Part shown: positions 1-5,912 of the stretch, in pieces
Layout: each line of letters opens with the position of its first letter
How positions within the stretch are numbered: position 1 is the stretch's first letter
Source of the DNA: Bacteroidales bacterium UBA2800
GTDB taxonomy: Bacteria > Bacteroidota > Bacteroidia > Bacteroidales > Paludibacteraceae
DNA: 6,563 bases
Reading direction: 5' to 3'
NCBI GenBank assembly: GCA_002351925.1
Contig: DEHM01000002.1
Coordinates: forward strand, 25,410 to 31,972
Position numbers and translations under genes: made by a program
The notes under the pieces: model-generated
Database searches by the model: none
What the model saw: only the letters and a program-made list of their open reading frames with translations
What the model was told of the DNA's origin: nothing

Positions 1-1574
1 TGCTCGTCCACAATCTTCACCTCGCCGCCATCGATGATGTAGTCCACGTCTTTCTCAAAGAGCGTGTAGGCTTTCAGCAGCTGGTGCACCGTGTGCACGC
101 GCTCCGACTTGATGCTGTAGTTGGTCAGAATATCGTCTTTCTTCTGCTGGAGCTCCTCCTTTGTCCATTTGTCGCTTTGCCCCTCCAGGTCTGCCATCTC
201 GCTTCCTACGTCGGGCAGCACAAAGAAATTCGGGTCTTCCGTCGTACCCGTCAGGGCATCGATACCCTTGTCGGTCAACTCGATGGTCTTCAGTTTCTCG
301 TCAATCACGAAATAGAGTTCGTCGGTCGCCACATGCATGTTCTTCTCGTTCTCCTGCAGGTAGAACTCCTCGGTCTTCTGCATGCGCACTTTGATGCCCG
401 GCTCACTTAGATATTTGATCAGCGCCTTGCTCTTAGGCATACCCTTGAAACTGCGGAACAGGGCCAGCTCGCCTTCCTCACGTGTTTTCTCGTCCTCCGA
501 GCCCATCTTCGCCTTGGCTTCCGCCAGCAGTTTGGTCGTCAAGGTCGTCTGCTGACGCACCAGCGCCGCCACACGGTCCTTATATTCGTCGAACATTTGG
601 TCCTCGCCACGCGGCACCGGACCGCTGATAATCAACGGCGTACGGGCGTCGTCAATCAACACGGAGTCCACCTCATCCACAATGGCGAAGTTATGTCCGC
701 GCTGCACGAGGTCCAGCGGACTCGTAGCCATGTTGTCACGCAGGTAGTCGAAGCCGAACTCGTTGTTGGTTCCGAACGTGATGTCGCACGCATAGGCCTT
801 TCTACGCTCGTCGCTATTCGGACGATGCTTGTCGATACAGTCTACCGTCAGACCCAGGAACATGTATATCGGTCCGTTCCACTCCGAGTCACGCTTGGCC
901 AGGTAGTCGTTCACGGTCACTACGTGCACACCCTCGTGCGTCAACGCGTTCAGATAGACAGGTAGTGTGGCCACCAGGGTCTTTCCTTCACCCGTCGCCA
1001 TCTCCGCTATCTTACCCTGATGCAGTACCACGCCGCCGAACAACTGCACGTCGTAGTGCACCATGTCCCACGTGATCTCATTACCGCCGGCCATCCAGTG
1101 GTTCTTATACACCGCCTTATCGCCGTCTATCGTCACGAAGTCGAAACGCTCGTCGGCGGCAAGGTCCCTATCCATCTGCGTAGCCGTCACGACTACGGTC
1201 TCGCTCTCGGCAAAACGACGTGCCGTCGACTTGACGATGGCATACGCCTCCGGCAGGATGTCTGTCAGGGTCTTCTCGTATTGCTCTTTTATCTCCTTCT
1301 CGAGTTTGTCGACCTCGTTGTATATCTTCTCGCGTTTCTCAATAGGCGTACCCTCTATCGATGCTTTCAGCTCGGCGATACGCTCTTTCTGGGGCTTCAC
1401 GGCCTCTTGAAGTTGATCCATCAACGCCCAACTGCGCGCACGCAGAGCGTCATTATCCAGCGCGTCGATCGAGCTGTACGCCTCCTTGATTTGATCCACT
1501 ATCGGCTGTATAGCGCGCATGTCTTTCTGCGCCTTGTTGCCAAACAGTTTCGTGATAATCTCTAAAAAACTCAT
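1..1574 (-). CDS. secA: SecA, preprotein translocase ATPase (N-terminal 524 codons, 3' end outside window)
   Basis: SecA is the ATPase motor that pushes unfolded preproteins through the SecYEG channel in the inner membrane. Reading from the ATG at 1574, 524 codons are open to the window edge, with no stop. Seen: Walker A MATGEGKT (residues 192-199), the conserved GVHVVTVNDYLAKRD (215-229), FGTNNEFGFDYLRDNM (267-282), Walker B DEVDS (300-304) followed by DDARTPLIISG (308-318), and YTLFEKDVDYI (503-513) leading into the VDE of the VDEQTGR-type motif where the window ends. This covers nucleotide-binding domain 1 and most of the preprotein-binding region. Walker A lies about 90 residues later than in E. 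coli SecA because of extra sequence at roughly 60-100 (charged, helical) and 120-175; I recall both as normal for Bacteroidota SecA, which runs to about 1100 residues. The start MSFLEIITKLFG matches the family and sits about 30 bases after a good promoter. Nothing suggests damage; only the window truncates it. Confidence 0.97.
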   Translation of the reverse strand, partial: MSFLEIITKLFGNKAQKDMRAIQPIVDQIKEAYSSIDALDNDALRARSWALMDQLQEAVKPQKERIAELKASIEGTPIEKREKIYNEVDKLEKEIKEQYEKTLTDILPEAYAIVKSTARRFAESETVVVTATQMDRDLAADERFDFVTIDGDKAVYKNHWMAGGNEITWDMVHYDVQLFGGVVLHQGKIAEMATGEGKTLVATLPVYLNALTHEGVHVVTVNDYLAKRDSEWNGPIYMFLGLTVDCIDKHRPNSDERRKAYACDITFGTNNEFGFDYLRDNMATSPLDLVQRGHNFAIVDEVDSVLIDDARTPLIISGPVPRGEDQMFDEYKDRVAALVRQQTTLTTKLLAEAKAKMGSEDEKTREEGELALFRSFKGMPKSKALIKYLSEPGIKVRMQKTEEFYLQENEKNMHVATDELYFVIDEKLKTIELTDKGIDALTGTTEDPNFFVLPDVGSEMADLEGQSDKWTKEELQQKKDDILTNYSIKSERVHTVHQLLKAYTLFEKDVDYIIDGGEVKIVDE

Positions 1575-1607
1575 ATCTTGTTTTCGCTTAAATTCAAAAA
1601 AATCGCG

Positions 1608-1639
1608 CAAAATTACAACTTTTTTCTCAAATATACAAA
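1608..1639 (-). promoter_or_regulatory. secA promoter (Bacteroidota -33/-7 type)
   Basis: On the minus strand a TTTG (plus-strand CAAA, 1636-1639) is followed after exactly 20 bases by TAATTTTG (plus-strand CAAAATTA, 1608-1615). This is a full match to the Bacteroidota consensus TTTG-N19..21-TAnnTTTG. Transcription should start near 1600, giving secA a leader of about 25 bases that is A-rich and has no Shine-Dalgarno sequence. The promoter stands back to back with the rightward promoter at 1655-1686; only 15 bases separate the two -33 boxes. Confidence 0.75.
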
Positions 1640-1654
1640 AAAAATGCAAAAAAA

Positions 1655-1686
1655 TTTGGTCAATTCAAAAAAAAGCAGTACTTTTG
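1655..1686 (+). promoter_or_regulatory. Promoter for tRNA-Ser and its leader
   Basis: TTTG at 1655-1658, a 20-base spacer, then TACTTTTG at 1679-1686 form a full match to the Bacteroidota sigma consensus. Transcription should begin around 1691-1695. I see no closer promoter before the tRNA at 1824, so the primary transcript would carry an unusually long leader of about 130 bases. An alternative is that this promoter drives a separate small RNA as well as the tRNA. Confidence 0.7.
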
Positions 1687-1733
1687 CACCCGCTTTTGAA
1701 AAATAAAGCACATAATTTAAGCAAAATCCAGAC

Positions 1734-1758
1734 TAAATCGAAATCGCATTTCGATTTA
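1734..1758. repeat. Perfect inverted repeat (10-bp arms, 5-base loop) in the tRNA leader
   Basis: TAAATCGAAA (1734-1743) and TTTCGATTTA (1749-1758) are exact reverse complements around TCGCA. No T-run follows on either strand, so it is not an ordinary terminator. It lies about 45 bases downstream of the predicted transcription start. It could be an RNA hairpin in the leader or a protein binding site; the sequence does not decide between them. Confidence 0.55.
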
Positions 1759-1764
1759 AGAGGA

Positions 1765-1818
1765 GGAAGTGCGGCGAGTTATACTCGCGAGCGAGTATCA
1801 GTCTCGCAAGCCACTTCC
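1765..1818 (+). promoter_or_regulatory. Structured RNA element immediately upstream of tRNA-Ser
   Basis: Three nested stems are visible: GGAAGTG (1765-1771) with CACTTCC (1812-1818); GCGAG (1774-1778) with CTCGC (1803-1807); and ATACTCG (1781-1787) with CGAGTAT (1792-1798), closed by a CGAG tetraloop. GCGAG and CTCGC each occur twice, so a second fold is possible: two tandem hairpins pairing 1774-1778 with 1784-1788 and 1791-1795 with 1803-1807. The element ends 5 bases before the mature tRNA. I do not recognise it as a known RNA family. It may be a 5' processing element, a small regulatory RNA or an immobile palindromic repeat; only the pairing itself is seen. Confidence 0.45.
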
Positions 1819-1823
1819 GACGA

Positions 1824-1905
<82 letters not shown>

Positions 1906-1910
<5 letters not shown>

Positions 1911-1953
1911 CAAAAACAAAGACCGCAACTTCGCGGTCTTTGTTTTTGCGGAG
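1906..1953. terminator. Long symmetrical terminator after tRNA-Ser, probably bidirectional
   Basis: Positions 1906-1926 and 1933-1953 are a perfect 21-bp inverted repeat around AACTTC. The GC-rich core GACCGC/GCGGTC (1921-1926, 1933-1938) is followed by TTTGTTTTTG on the plus strand and, by symmetry, by the same T-rich stretch on the minus strand. It should end tRNA transcription and also stop leftward transcripts arriving from the gene at 2083-2367 before they run antisense through the tRNA. The first five bases, 1906-1910, are also the end of the tRNA acceptor strand plus discriminator. Confidence 0.85.
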
Positions 1954-1964
1954 CGGGGAGAGCG

Positions 1965-1978
1965 GCAAGCTCGCTTGC
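1965..1978. repeat. Short inverted repeat between the two terminators
   Basis: GCAAGC (1965-1970) and GCTTGC (1973-1978) flank TC. It lies in a GC-rich 50-base stretch (1954-2004) between the two terminators where I see no gene or promoter. Its role is unknown and it may be chance. Confidence 0.3.
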
Positions 1979-2004
1979 AGGGCTAACCGATTCGTGAAAA
2001 CAGC

Positions 2005-2034
2005 AAAGAGTACGTTAGTGCTCTTTTTTGTTTT
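2005..2034 (+). terminator. Second, backup intrinsic terminator
   Basis: AAAGAGTAC (2005-2013) pairs with GTGCTCTTT (2018-2026) around GTTA, with one T-G wobble, and the strand continues as TTTG then TTTT. It is a good rightward intrinsic terminator. With no promoter between it and the first terminator, it probably catches tRNA readthrough before it runs antisense into the gene at 2083-2367. In the leftward direction the T-run after the hairpin is weaker. Confidence 0.7.
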
Positions 2035-2082
2035 GAATAGCATGCCGCCGGCAGGCTGTGGGCATTCGGGGGAATTGGCAGG

Positions 2083-2367
2083 CTACCCCCAATAATACGC
2101 GACAGCCCCTACAATCGCCAATTGCGCAATCAGTATCGCCGGGACGCCCCACGTGAACTTCCTGTGTTGCGTCTTGTGGTGCCACACTCTCATGCCCAGC
2201 AACGCACCTACGCTACCGCCAAACGCTGCCCACCAGAGCAGCGTCGATTCTTCTATCCGCCATTTCGCCCGCTTGGCTTTCCATTTGTCGATGCCGTACA
2301 GAAAGAACGTCACCACATTCATCCCCGCCAAGTAGATCAGCACCACCAGTATCCAATTCACTTCCAT
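2083..2367 (-). CDS. DUF1294 family small membrane protein
   Basis: This 94-residue protein matches the DUF1294 pattern as I know it: a hydrophobic N-terminal helix (about 4-24), then YGIDKWKAKRAKWRI (24-38), a glycine-rich segment GGSVGALLGMR (50-60), HHKTQHRKF (63-71) and a C-terminal hydrophobic helix (about 74-92). The length is normal for the family. It should sit in the inner membrane with a basic central part. The biochemical function of the family is unknown, so none is assigned. It stands alone, convergent with the tRNA-Ser gene and divergent from nqrA, with its own promoter. The ATG at 2367 lies only a few bases after the predicted transcription start, so the message is leaderless or nearly so, with no ribosome binding site. 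The first terminator to its left (1906-1953) probably also ends this transcript. Confidence 0.85.
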   Translation of the reverse strand: MEVNWILVVLIYLAGMNVVTFFLYGIDKWKAKRAKWRIEESTLLWWAAFGGSVGALLGMRVWHHKTQHRKFTWGVPAILIAQLAIVGAVAYYWG

Positions 2368-2377
2368 ATTTCGTGTG

Positions 2378-2409
2378 CAAAGGTACTACAAATAATTGGA
2401 ATATACAAG
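2378..2409 (-). promoter_or_regulatory. Promoter of the DUF1294 gene
   Basis: On the minus strand CTTG (plus-strand CAAG, 2406-2409) is followed after 20 bases by TACCTTTG (plus-strand CAAAGGTA, 2378-2385). The -7 box is a full match and the -33 box matches TTG. Transcription should start within a few bases of the ATG at 2367. Confidence 0.7.
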
Positions 2410-2460
2410 GATTTTGGGCAAAATATTAAATTTATTTATAGTTTGCATAAAAGACTTGTT

Positions 2461-2480
2461 GTTGGCACAAATGTGCGAAC
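2461..2480. repeat. Imperfect inverted repeat in the nqrA upstream region
   Basis: GTTGGCACA (2461-2469) and TGTGCGAAC (2472-2480) pair except at one G-G position, around AA. No T-run follows. It lies about 125 bases upstream of the nqrA -33 box and on the upstream side of the DUF1294 promoter. It may be a protein binding site or a chance palindrome. Confidence 0.3.
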
Positions 2481-2519
2481 GTACCTTCGGAGGATTCCTT
2501 GTTCAGAATGAATAAGGGC

Positions 2520-2565
2520 GTGCCGAAGTACTACAAATATTTGTAAAATTCGGCATATACACAAG
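2520..2565 (-). repeat. Degenerate second copy of the DUF1294 promoter block
   Basis: The 12-mer GTACTACAAATA occurs at 2383-2394, inside the DUF1294 promoter, and again at 2528-2539. Both copies are preceded by GTGC and an A/G-rich step, and followed by ATATACA (2401-2407 and 2555-2561) and a CAAG. In this second copy the -7 box has become TACTTCGG on the minus strand, and the -33-like CTTG lies 31 bases away instead of 20, so it is unlikely to act as a promoter now. Confidence 0.4.
2521..2555. repeat. Composite palindrome upstream of nqrA
   Basis: Outer arms TGCCGAA (2521-2527) and TTCGGCA (2549-2555) enclose a perfect 14-bp palindrome, TACAAATATTTGTA (2532-2545), with near-equal gaps of 4 and 3 bases. 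It ends about 48 bases upstream of the nqrA -33 box. No run of T follows on either strand, so a terminator is unlikely. A dimeric regulator site is possible. The left part overlaps the promoter-like repeat at 2520-2565. Confidence 0.4.
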
Positions 2566-2602
2566 CAAAACGCGAAAAAATTTAAAAAAATGTACGTGCG
2601 CG

Positions 2603-2634
2603 CTTGCACATGTAAAAAAAATATAGTAATTTTG
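2603..2634 (+). promoter_or_regulatory. nqr operon promoter
   Basis: CTTG at 2603-2606, 20 bases, then TAATTTTG at 2627-2634 match the Bacteroidota consensus (full -7 box, TTG at -33). The spacer is almost pure A/T. The predicted start is near 2640, giving nqrA a leader of about 50 bases. It is the only good rightward promoter I found before nqrA, and none is evident between the nqr genes. Confidence 0.75.
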
Positions 2635-2639
2635 CAAGC

Positions 2640-2653
2640 TGATTGTAGAATCA
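2640..2653. promoter_or_regulatory. Candidate operator at the nqrA transcription start
   Basis: TGATT (2640-2644) and AATCA (2649-2653) form a perfect inverted repeat around GTAG, directly at the predicted start of transcription. The five-base arms with a four-base spacer resemble the layout of CRP/FNR-family sites (TTGAT-N4-ATCAA), but the arms are not a full match. A protein here would block initiation; in RNA it would be a weak 5' hairpin. This is inference from symmetry and position only. Confidence 0.3.
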
Positions 2654-2689
2654 TCACACAAAAATTCAAAATAAACATTATTAACTAAC

Positions 2690-4042
2690 ATGCAAACAAT
2701 CAAACTGAAACGTGGATTGGACATTCCGTTTGAGGGACAGGCGGCTGAGACGCTGGGTAGCGTACGGAGGCCGGAGGTCTTTCACGTAGTGCCCGACCAG
2801 TTCGCCGGCATCACACCCAAGCTGGATGTCAAAGTCGGCGATCGCGTGAAAGCGGGTAGCCCGCTGTTTCACGACAAGGCGTTTGAGAGCTTGTTCTTTA
2901 CCTCGCCGGTGAGCGGCGAAGTCAAAGAGATCGTACGTGGAGACCGTCGAAAGATCCTCTCCATCGATATCGCGGCTGACCCCGTGATAGCCTACGAGAA
3001 ATTTGACACCGCAGGTGACGTAAAGGAGCTGCTGCTGAAGAGCGGCCTCTGGGCATTGATGAAGCAACGTCCGTACGATTGCATCGCGATGCCGAACAAG
3101 CAACCACGCGCTATTTTTATTTCGAGTTTTGACAGTGCGCCTTGTGCCCCGAACTACGAGTTCGTGCTGAAGGGTCAGTTGCCCACTTTACAGGCAGCCG
3201 TTACGGCTCTCGGCAAACTGGCTCCGGTCTTCATCGGTATCCAGGGCGGCGCACGTGCCACAGAGTTCCGCGAGCTCAAGGATTGCACCTTGTATGAGGT
3301 GTTTGGTCCGCATCCTGCCGGTAACGTCGGTGTGCAGCTGAACAACCTCGCGCCGCTGGCAAAAGGTGAGACGGTCTTCACGCTCAACATTCAGGACCTC
3401 GCGCTTATCGGCCGGCTCTTCCAGAAGGGCATCGTCGATATGCAGAAGAAGGTGGCGCTGACCGGTCCGCTCGCGTACGGACGTCAGTATTACAACGTGC
3501 TGCCAGGTATGCCGGTGAGCGCTGTGCTGACGAGCAACGTACACACGGAAGTGCCCTGCCGTTACATCGCAGGTAACGTGCTGAGTGGCAAACAGATCAC
3601 GCTCGATGACATGATTTCGATCTACGACAACCAACTGACCGTGCTCGACGAGGGTAGCGAGAACCATGAGTTCATGGGCTGGCTGTTGCCGCGGTTCAAG
3701 GCTTTCAACGCAGGTTGCACAGACCCCGCGAAGATGCTGGACAACTGCTTCACGCGTTGGTTGTTCGGACCGAAGAAGTACCAGTGGGATGCCCGTCTGA
3801 AGGGTGGTCGCCGTGCGATCATCGTCAGCAACGAGTACGACCGCGTCTTCCCGATGGATATCTACCCCGAGTACCTGATCAAGGCTATGATCGCGGGAAA
3901 TATCGACCGCATGGAGGCACTCGGCGCGTACGAGGTGGCACCCGAAGATTTTGCGCTGTGCGAGTATGTCTGCACGTCGAAAATGCCGCTGCAGGCCATC
4001 GTACGCGAGGCGTTGGACAATTTAAAGAAGGAGATTGAGTAA
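2690..4042 (+). CDS. nqrA: Na+-translocating NADH:quinone reductase subunit A
   Basis: NqrA is the peripheral cytoplasmic subunit of Na+-NQR, linked with quinone/inhibitor binding close to NqrB. The protein has 450 residues, the usual length. Seen: the N-terminal IKLKRGLDIPFEGQ (4-17); a biotinyl/lipoyl-like turn VKVGDRVKAGSPLFHDK (47-63) with the following TSPVSGEVKEIVRGDRRKIL (71-90); the family signature FGPHPAGNVGVQ (205-216); and the conserved C-terminal block PEDFALCEYVCTSKMPLQ (418-435). No signal peptide or membrane helix is apparent, as expected. The ATG at 2690 fits the family N-terminus and follows an A/T-rich leader with no Shine-Dalgarno sequence, the common Bacteroidota arrangement. 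It is the first gene of the operon; its stop overlaps the nqrB start by one base (TAATG). Confidence 0.97.
   Translation: MQTIKLKRGLDIPFEGQAAETLGSVRRPEVFHVVPDQFAGITPKLDVKVGDRVKAGSPLFHDKAFESLFFTSPVSGEVKEIVRGDRRKILSIDIAADPVIAYEKFDTAGDVKELLLKSGLWALMKQRPYDCIAMPNKQPRAIFISSFDSAPCAPNYEFVLKGQLPTLQAAVTALGKLAPVFIGIQGGARATEFRELKDCTLYEVFGPHPAGNVGVQLNNLAPLAKGETVFTLNIQDLALIGRLFQKGIVDMQKKVALTGPLAYGRQYYNVLPGMPVSAVLTSNVHTEVPCRYIAGNVLSGKQITLDDMISIYDNQLTVLDEGSENHEFMGWLLPRFKAFNAGCTDPAKMLDNCFTRWLFGPKKYQWDARLKGGRRAIIVSNEYDRVFPMDIYPEYLIKAMIAGNIDRMEALGAYEVAPEDFALCEYVCTSKMPLQAIVREALDNLKKEIE
4028..4033 (+). promoter_or_regulatory. Shine-Dalgarno sequence for nqrB
   Basis: AAGGAG lies 8 bases before the nqrB ATG at 4042, inside the last codons of nqrA (LKKEIE). 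It supports this start and suggests re-initiation or translational coupling across the TAATG junction. Confidence 0.65.
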
Positions 4043-5235
4043 TGGAAAAGCTTTATCAGATATGGAAGAAGTTCGGAAAGAACTTCGAAGAAGGCGGTAA
4101 GCTGAGTTGGTTGAGCTCGTTCTATGACGCTTTTGACACCTTCCTGTTTACGCCGCAGACGACCGCTAAACGCAACGGTACGCATATCCACGACGGCAGC
4201 GACAGCAAACGAACGATGATCCTTGTGGTCATGGCGCTTGTTCCGGCGATGCTGTTTGGTATGTTCAACGTCGGCTACCAGCACCTGTTGGCTACCGGTC
4301 AGTTGGCAGCAGGCATGACCTGTGCTCTCTGGTGGAAAGCCTTCGGCTTCGGTCTGTTAGCTGTGTTGCCGTATATCATCGTAGCGTACGCAGTAGGTCT
4401 GGGAATTGAGTTTATCGTAGCGCAGATCAAGCACGAAGAGGTAGCGGAAGGCTTCCTCGTAACGGGATTCATCATTCCGCTGATCGTGCCGATTAACACG
4501 CCGCTGTGGCAAGTAGCTATCGCCGTGGCTTTCGCGGTTGTCTTCGCGAAGGAAGTGTTCGGCGGTACGGGTTATAACATCTTCAACGTGGCGCTTATCA
4601 CGCGTGCGTTCTTGTTCTTTGCGTACCCGAGTTCGATGACCGGTGACAAGCCGTTCATCCGCACGGAAGGCACCTGGGGCTGGGATGGCGGACACGCGCT
4701 GGTTGACGGTTTCTCGGGTGCTACGCCGCTCACGCAGATGGCTACCGGCGCTCCTGTGACCGAATCGTTCTGGGACATGGTCAACGGCCTTGTACCGGGA
4801 TCGGTAGGTGAGACCTGCATCTGGGCTATCGCGCTCGGCGCATGTCTGCTGATCGCTACGGGCGTAGCCAGCTGGAAGACGATGCTGGCGATCTTCGTCG
4901 GCGGTGGTCTGACCGCTTGGCTCTTTAACATCGGCGGCAACGAGGCTAACCTCGCCGCGCAGTATCCGTGGTACATGCACCTCGTATCGGGCGGTTTCGC
5001 TTTCGGTGCGGTGTTCATGGCAACCGACCCTGTCACCTCGGCTCGTACCGAGTGCGGTAAGTGGATCTACGGCTTCCTGATCGGTCTCGTGGCAGTGCTC
5101 GTGCGCGTTCTTAACCCGGGTTATCCGGAGGGAATGATGCTGGCTATCCTGCTGATGAACGCCTTCGCTCCGCTGATCGACTGGTGTGTCGTGCAAGCAA
5201 ATATTAACCGTCGCGCAAAACGCGTTATTAAGTAA
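4042..5235 (+). CDS. nqrB: Na+-translocating NADH:quinone reductase subunit B
   Basis: NqrB is the large membrane subunit of Na+-NQR (NqrB/RnfD family), holding covalent FMN and riboflavin and providing much of the Na+ path. The protein has 397 residues with roughly ten hydrophobic helices from about 57 to 383. Seen: SGAT at 225-228 in GFSGATPLTQM, so Thr228 is the expected phosphoester attachment site for FMN; GKEVFGGTG-like KEVFGGTGYNIFN (170-182) and RAFLFFAYP (188-196); and the strongly conserved ATDPVTSARTECGKWIYG (327-344) followed by NPGYPEGMMLAILLMN (358-373). The charged N-terminus (1-55) should face the cytoplasm. It starts in the TAATG junction with nqrA and is followed after 11 bases by nqrC. 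Nothing is missing; RnfD is less likely because nqrA and nqrC to nqrE surround it. Confidence 0.97.
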   Translation: MEKLYQIWKKFGKNFEEGGKLSWLSSFYDAFDTFLFTPQTTAKRNGTHIHDGSDSKRTMILVVMALVPAMLFGMFNVGYQHLLATGQLAAGMTCALWWKAFGFGLLAVLPYIIVAYAVGLGIEFIVAQIKHEEVAEGFLVTGFIIPLIVPINTPLWQVAIAVAFAVVFAKEVFGGTGYNIFNVALITRAFLFFAYPSSMTGDKPFIRTEGTWGWDGGHALVDGFSGATPLTQMATGAPVTESFWDMVNGLVPGSVGETCIWAIALGACLLIATGVASWKTMLAIFVGGGLTAWLFNIGGNEANLAAQYPWYMHLVSGGFAFGAVFMATDPVTSARTECGKWIYGFLIGLVAVLVRVLNPGYPEGMMLAILLMNAFAPLIDWCVVQANINRRAKRVIK

Positions 5236-5241
5236 GGAGGT
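5234..5241 (+). promoter_or_regulatory. Shine-Dalgarno sequence for nqrC
   Basis: AAGGAGGT, a full match to the 16S 3' end complement, begins on the last bases of the nqrB stop codon and lies 5 bases before the nqrC ATG at 5247. This is a strong site for a phylum in which such sites are rare. Confidence 0.7.
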
Positions 5242-5246
5242 CCGCT

Positions 5247-5912
5247 ATGAAACTGAATACGAATTCGAATGTGTACACCTTCGTCTATATGACGATTGTG
5301 GTGATTATCGTAGCGGTCCTGTTGGCGCTCGCTAACCAGGCGCTCAAGCCGCGTCAGGACGCTAACATCCTGCTCGACAAGCAGAAACAGATCCTCGGTG
5401 CTCTCAAGGTGGACTTCAGCCAGGCTGATCCCGCAGAGGTTTACTACACCCTCGTGCAGGACACGCTCAAGTACGGCGAAGCCGAGGTCTACGTCGCTAA
5501 CCTGAACGGTGCTGTCAAGTACGTTTTGCCGCTCAGCGGTAAAGGTCTCTGGGGCGGTATCGGCGGTTATCTGGCACTCGACGAGGACAAGAACACCATC
5601 TATGGTGTTAACTTCAACCACGAGTCCGAGACACCGGGTCTGGGCGCTAAGATCGTGGACATGCCTTTCCGCGCTCAGTTCGAGGGCAAGCATATCCGCA
5701 ACGCCGAAGGACAAGTCGTTTCCGTGGCTGTCCTCAAGGCCGGTACGCGTGCTGAAGGTCAGGAGCAGGTAGATGCCATCTCCGGCGCTACCATCACCTC
5801 CACCGGCGTCAGCACGATGCTCAACGAGGAACTCGTGAATAACTACAAGGAGTTCTTGGAAATCACAAATGACAAATTACAAATCACAAATGAAGAGGAG
5901 GTTGAGTTATGA
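5247..5912 (+). CDS. nqrC: Na+-translocating NADH:quinone reductase subunit C
   Basis: NqrC carries a covalent FMN on the outer face of the membrane and passes electrons between the iron-sulfur centre of NqrD/E and the FMN of NqrB. The protein has 221 residues. Seen: one N-terminal membrane anchor (about 9-29), the flavin-domain segment GLWGGIGGYLAL (100-111), the conserved HESETPGLGAKI (125-136), and DAISGATITSTGV (176-188), where Thr182 is the expected FMN attachment site placed by an ApbE-type flavin transferase. The catalytic domain ends near NYKEFL (199-204). The last 17 residues are an extra polar tail with the repeated tripeptide ITN, encoded by a seven-base tandem repeat at 5865-5892 whose composition differs sharply from the rest of the gene. 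The stop overlaps the nqrD start by four bases (ATGA). Confidence 0.96.
   Translation: MKLNTNSNVYTFVYMTIVVIIVAVLLALANQALKPRQDANILLDKQKQILGALKVDFSQADPAEVYYTLVQDTLKYGEAEVYVANLNGAVKYVLPLSGKGLWGGIGGYLALDEDKNTIYGVNFNHESETPGLGAKIVDMPFRAQFEGKHIRNAEGQVVSVAVLKAGTRAEGQEQVDAISGATITSTGVSTMLNEELVNNYKEFLEITNDKLQITNEEEVEL
5865..5892 (+). repeat. Four tandem copies of the heptamer ACAAATN in the 3' end of nqrC
   Basis: ACAAATG, ACAAATT, ACAAATC and ACAAATG follow each other without gap at 5865-5871, 5872-5878, 5879-5885 and 5886-5892; a partial unit (GGAAATC, 5858-5864) precedes them. Because three heptamers make seven codons, the protein repeats every seven residues (ITNDKLQ, ITNEEEV) and a 13-bp direct repeat appears at 5860 and 5881. 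The block is about 25 % GC inside a gene that is otherwise GC-rich. The nqrD ribosome binding site starts three bases after it. Confidence 0.85.
5896..5901 (+). promoter_or_regulatory. Shine-Dalgarno sequence for nqrD
   Basis: AGGAGG lies 7 bases before the nqrD ATG at 5909, within the nqrC codons for EEEV and directly after the heptamer repeat. It fixes the nqrD start at the ATGA overlap. Confidence 0.7.

Noticed and set aside
1954..1990. Possible tRNA remnant after the first terminator (GAGC...GCTC resembling a D arm)
   Set aside because: No acceptor, anticodon or T arm can be drawn; the similarity is limited to a four-base stem.
2050..2084. GGCAGGCT occurring twice
   Set aside because: An 8-base direct repeat in a GC-rich stretch is too short to support a repeat family or attachment site.
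2068..2090. GGGGG...CCCCC pairing over the stop codon of the DUF1294 gene as its terminator
   Set aside because: A five-base stem with a 13-base loop and no T-run in the direction of transcription; the hairpin at 1906-1953 is a better terminator.
2436..2724. Minus-strand open frames between the DUF1294 gene and nqrA
   Set aside because: They cross the nqrA promoter and start, have erratic composition, and no full promoter lies upstream of them; this spacer appears to be regulatory only.
4357..5196. 279-codon open frame on the minus strand
   Set aside because: It is antisense to nqrB, strongly charged with no recognisable domain, and is a codon-usage shadow of a clearly real gene.
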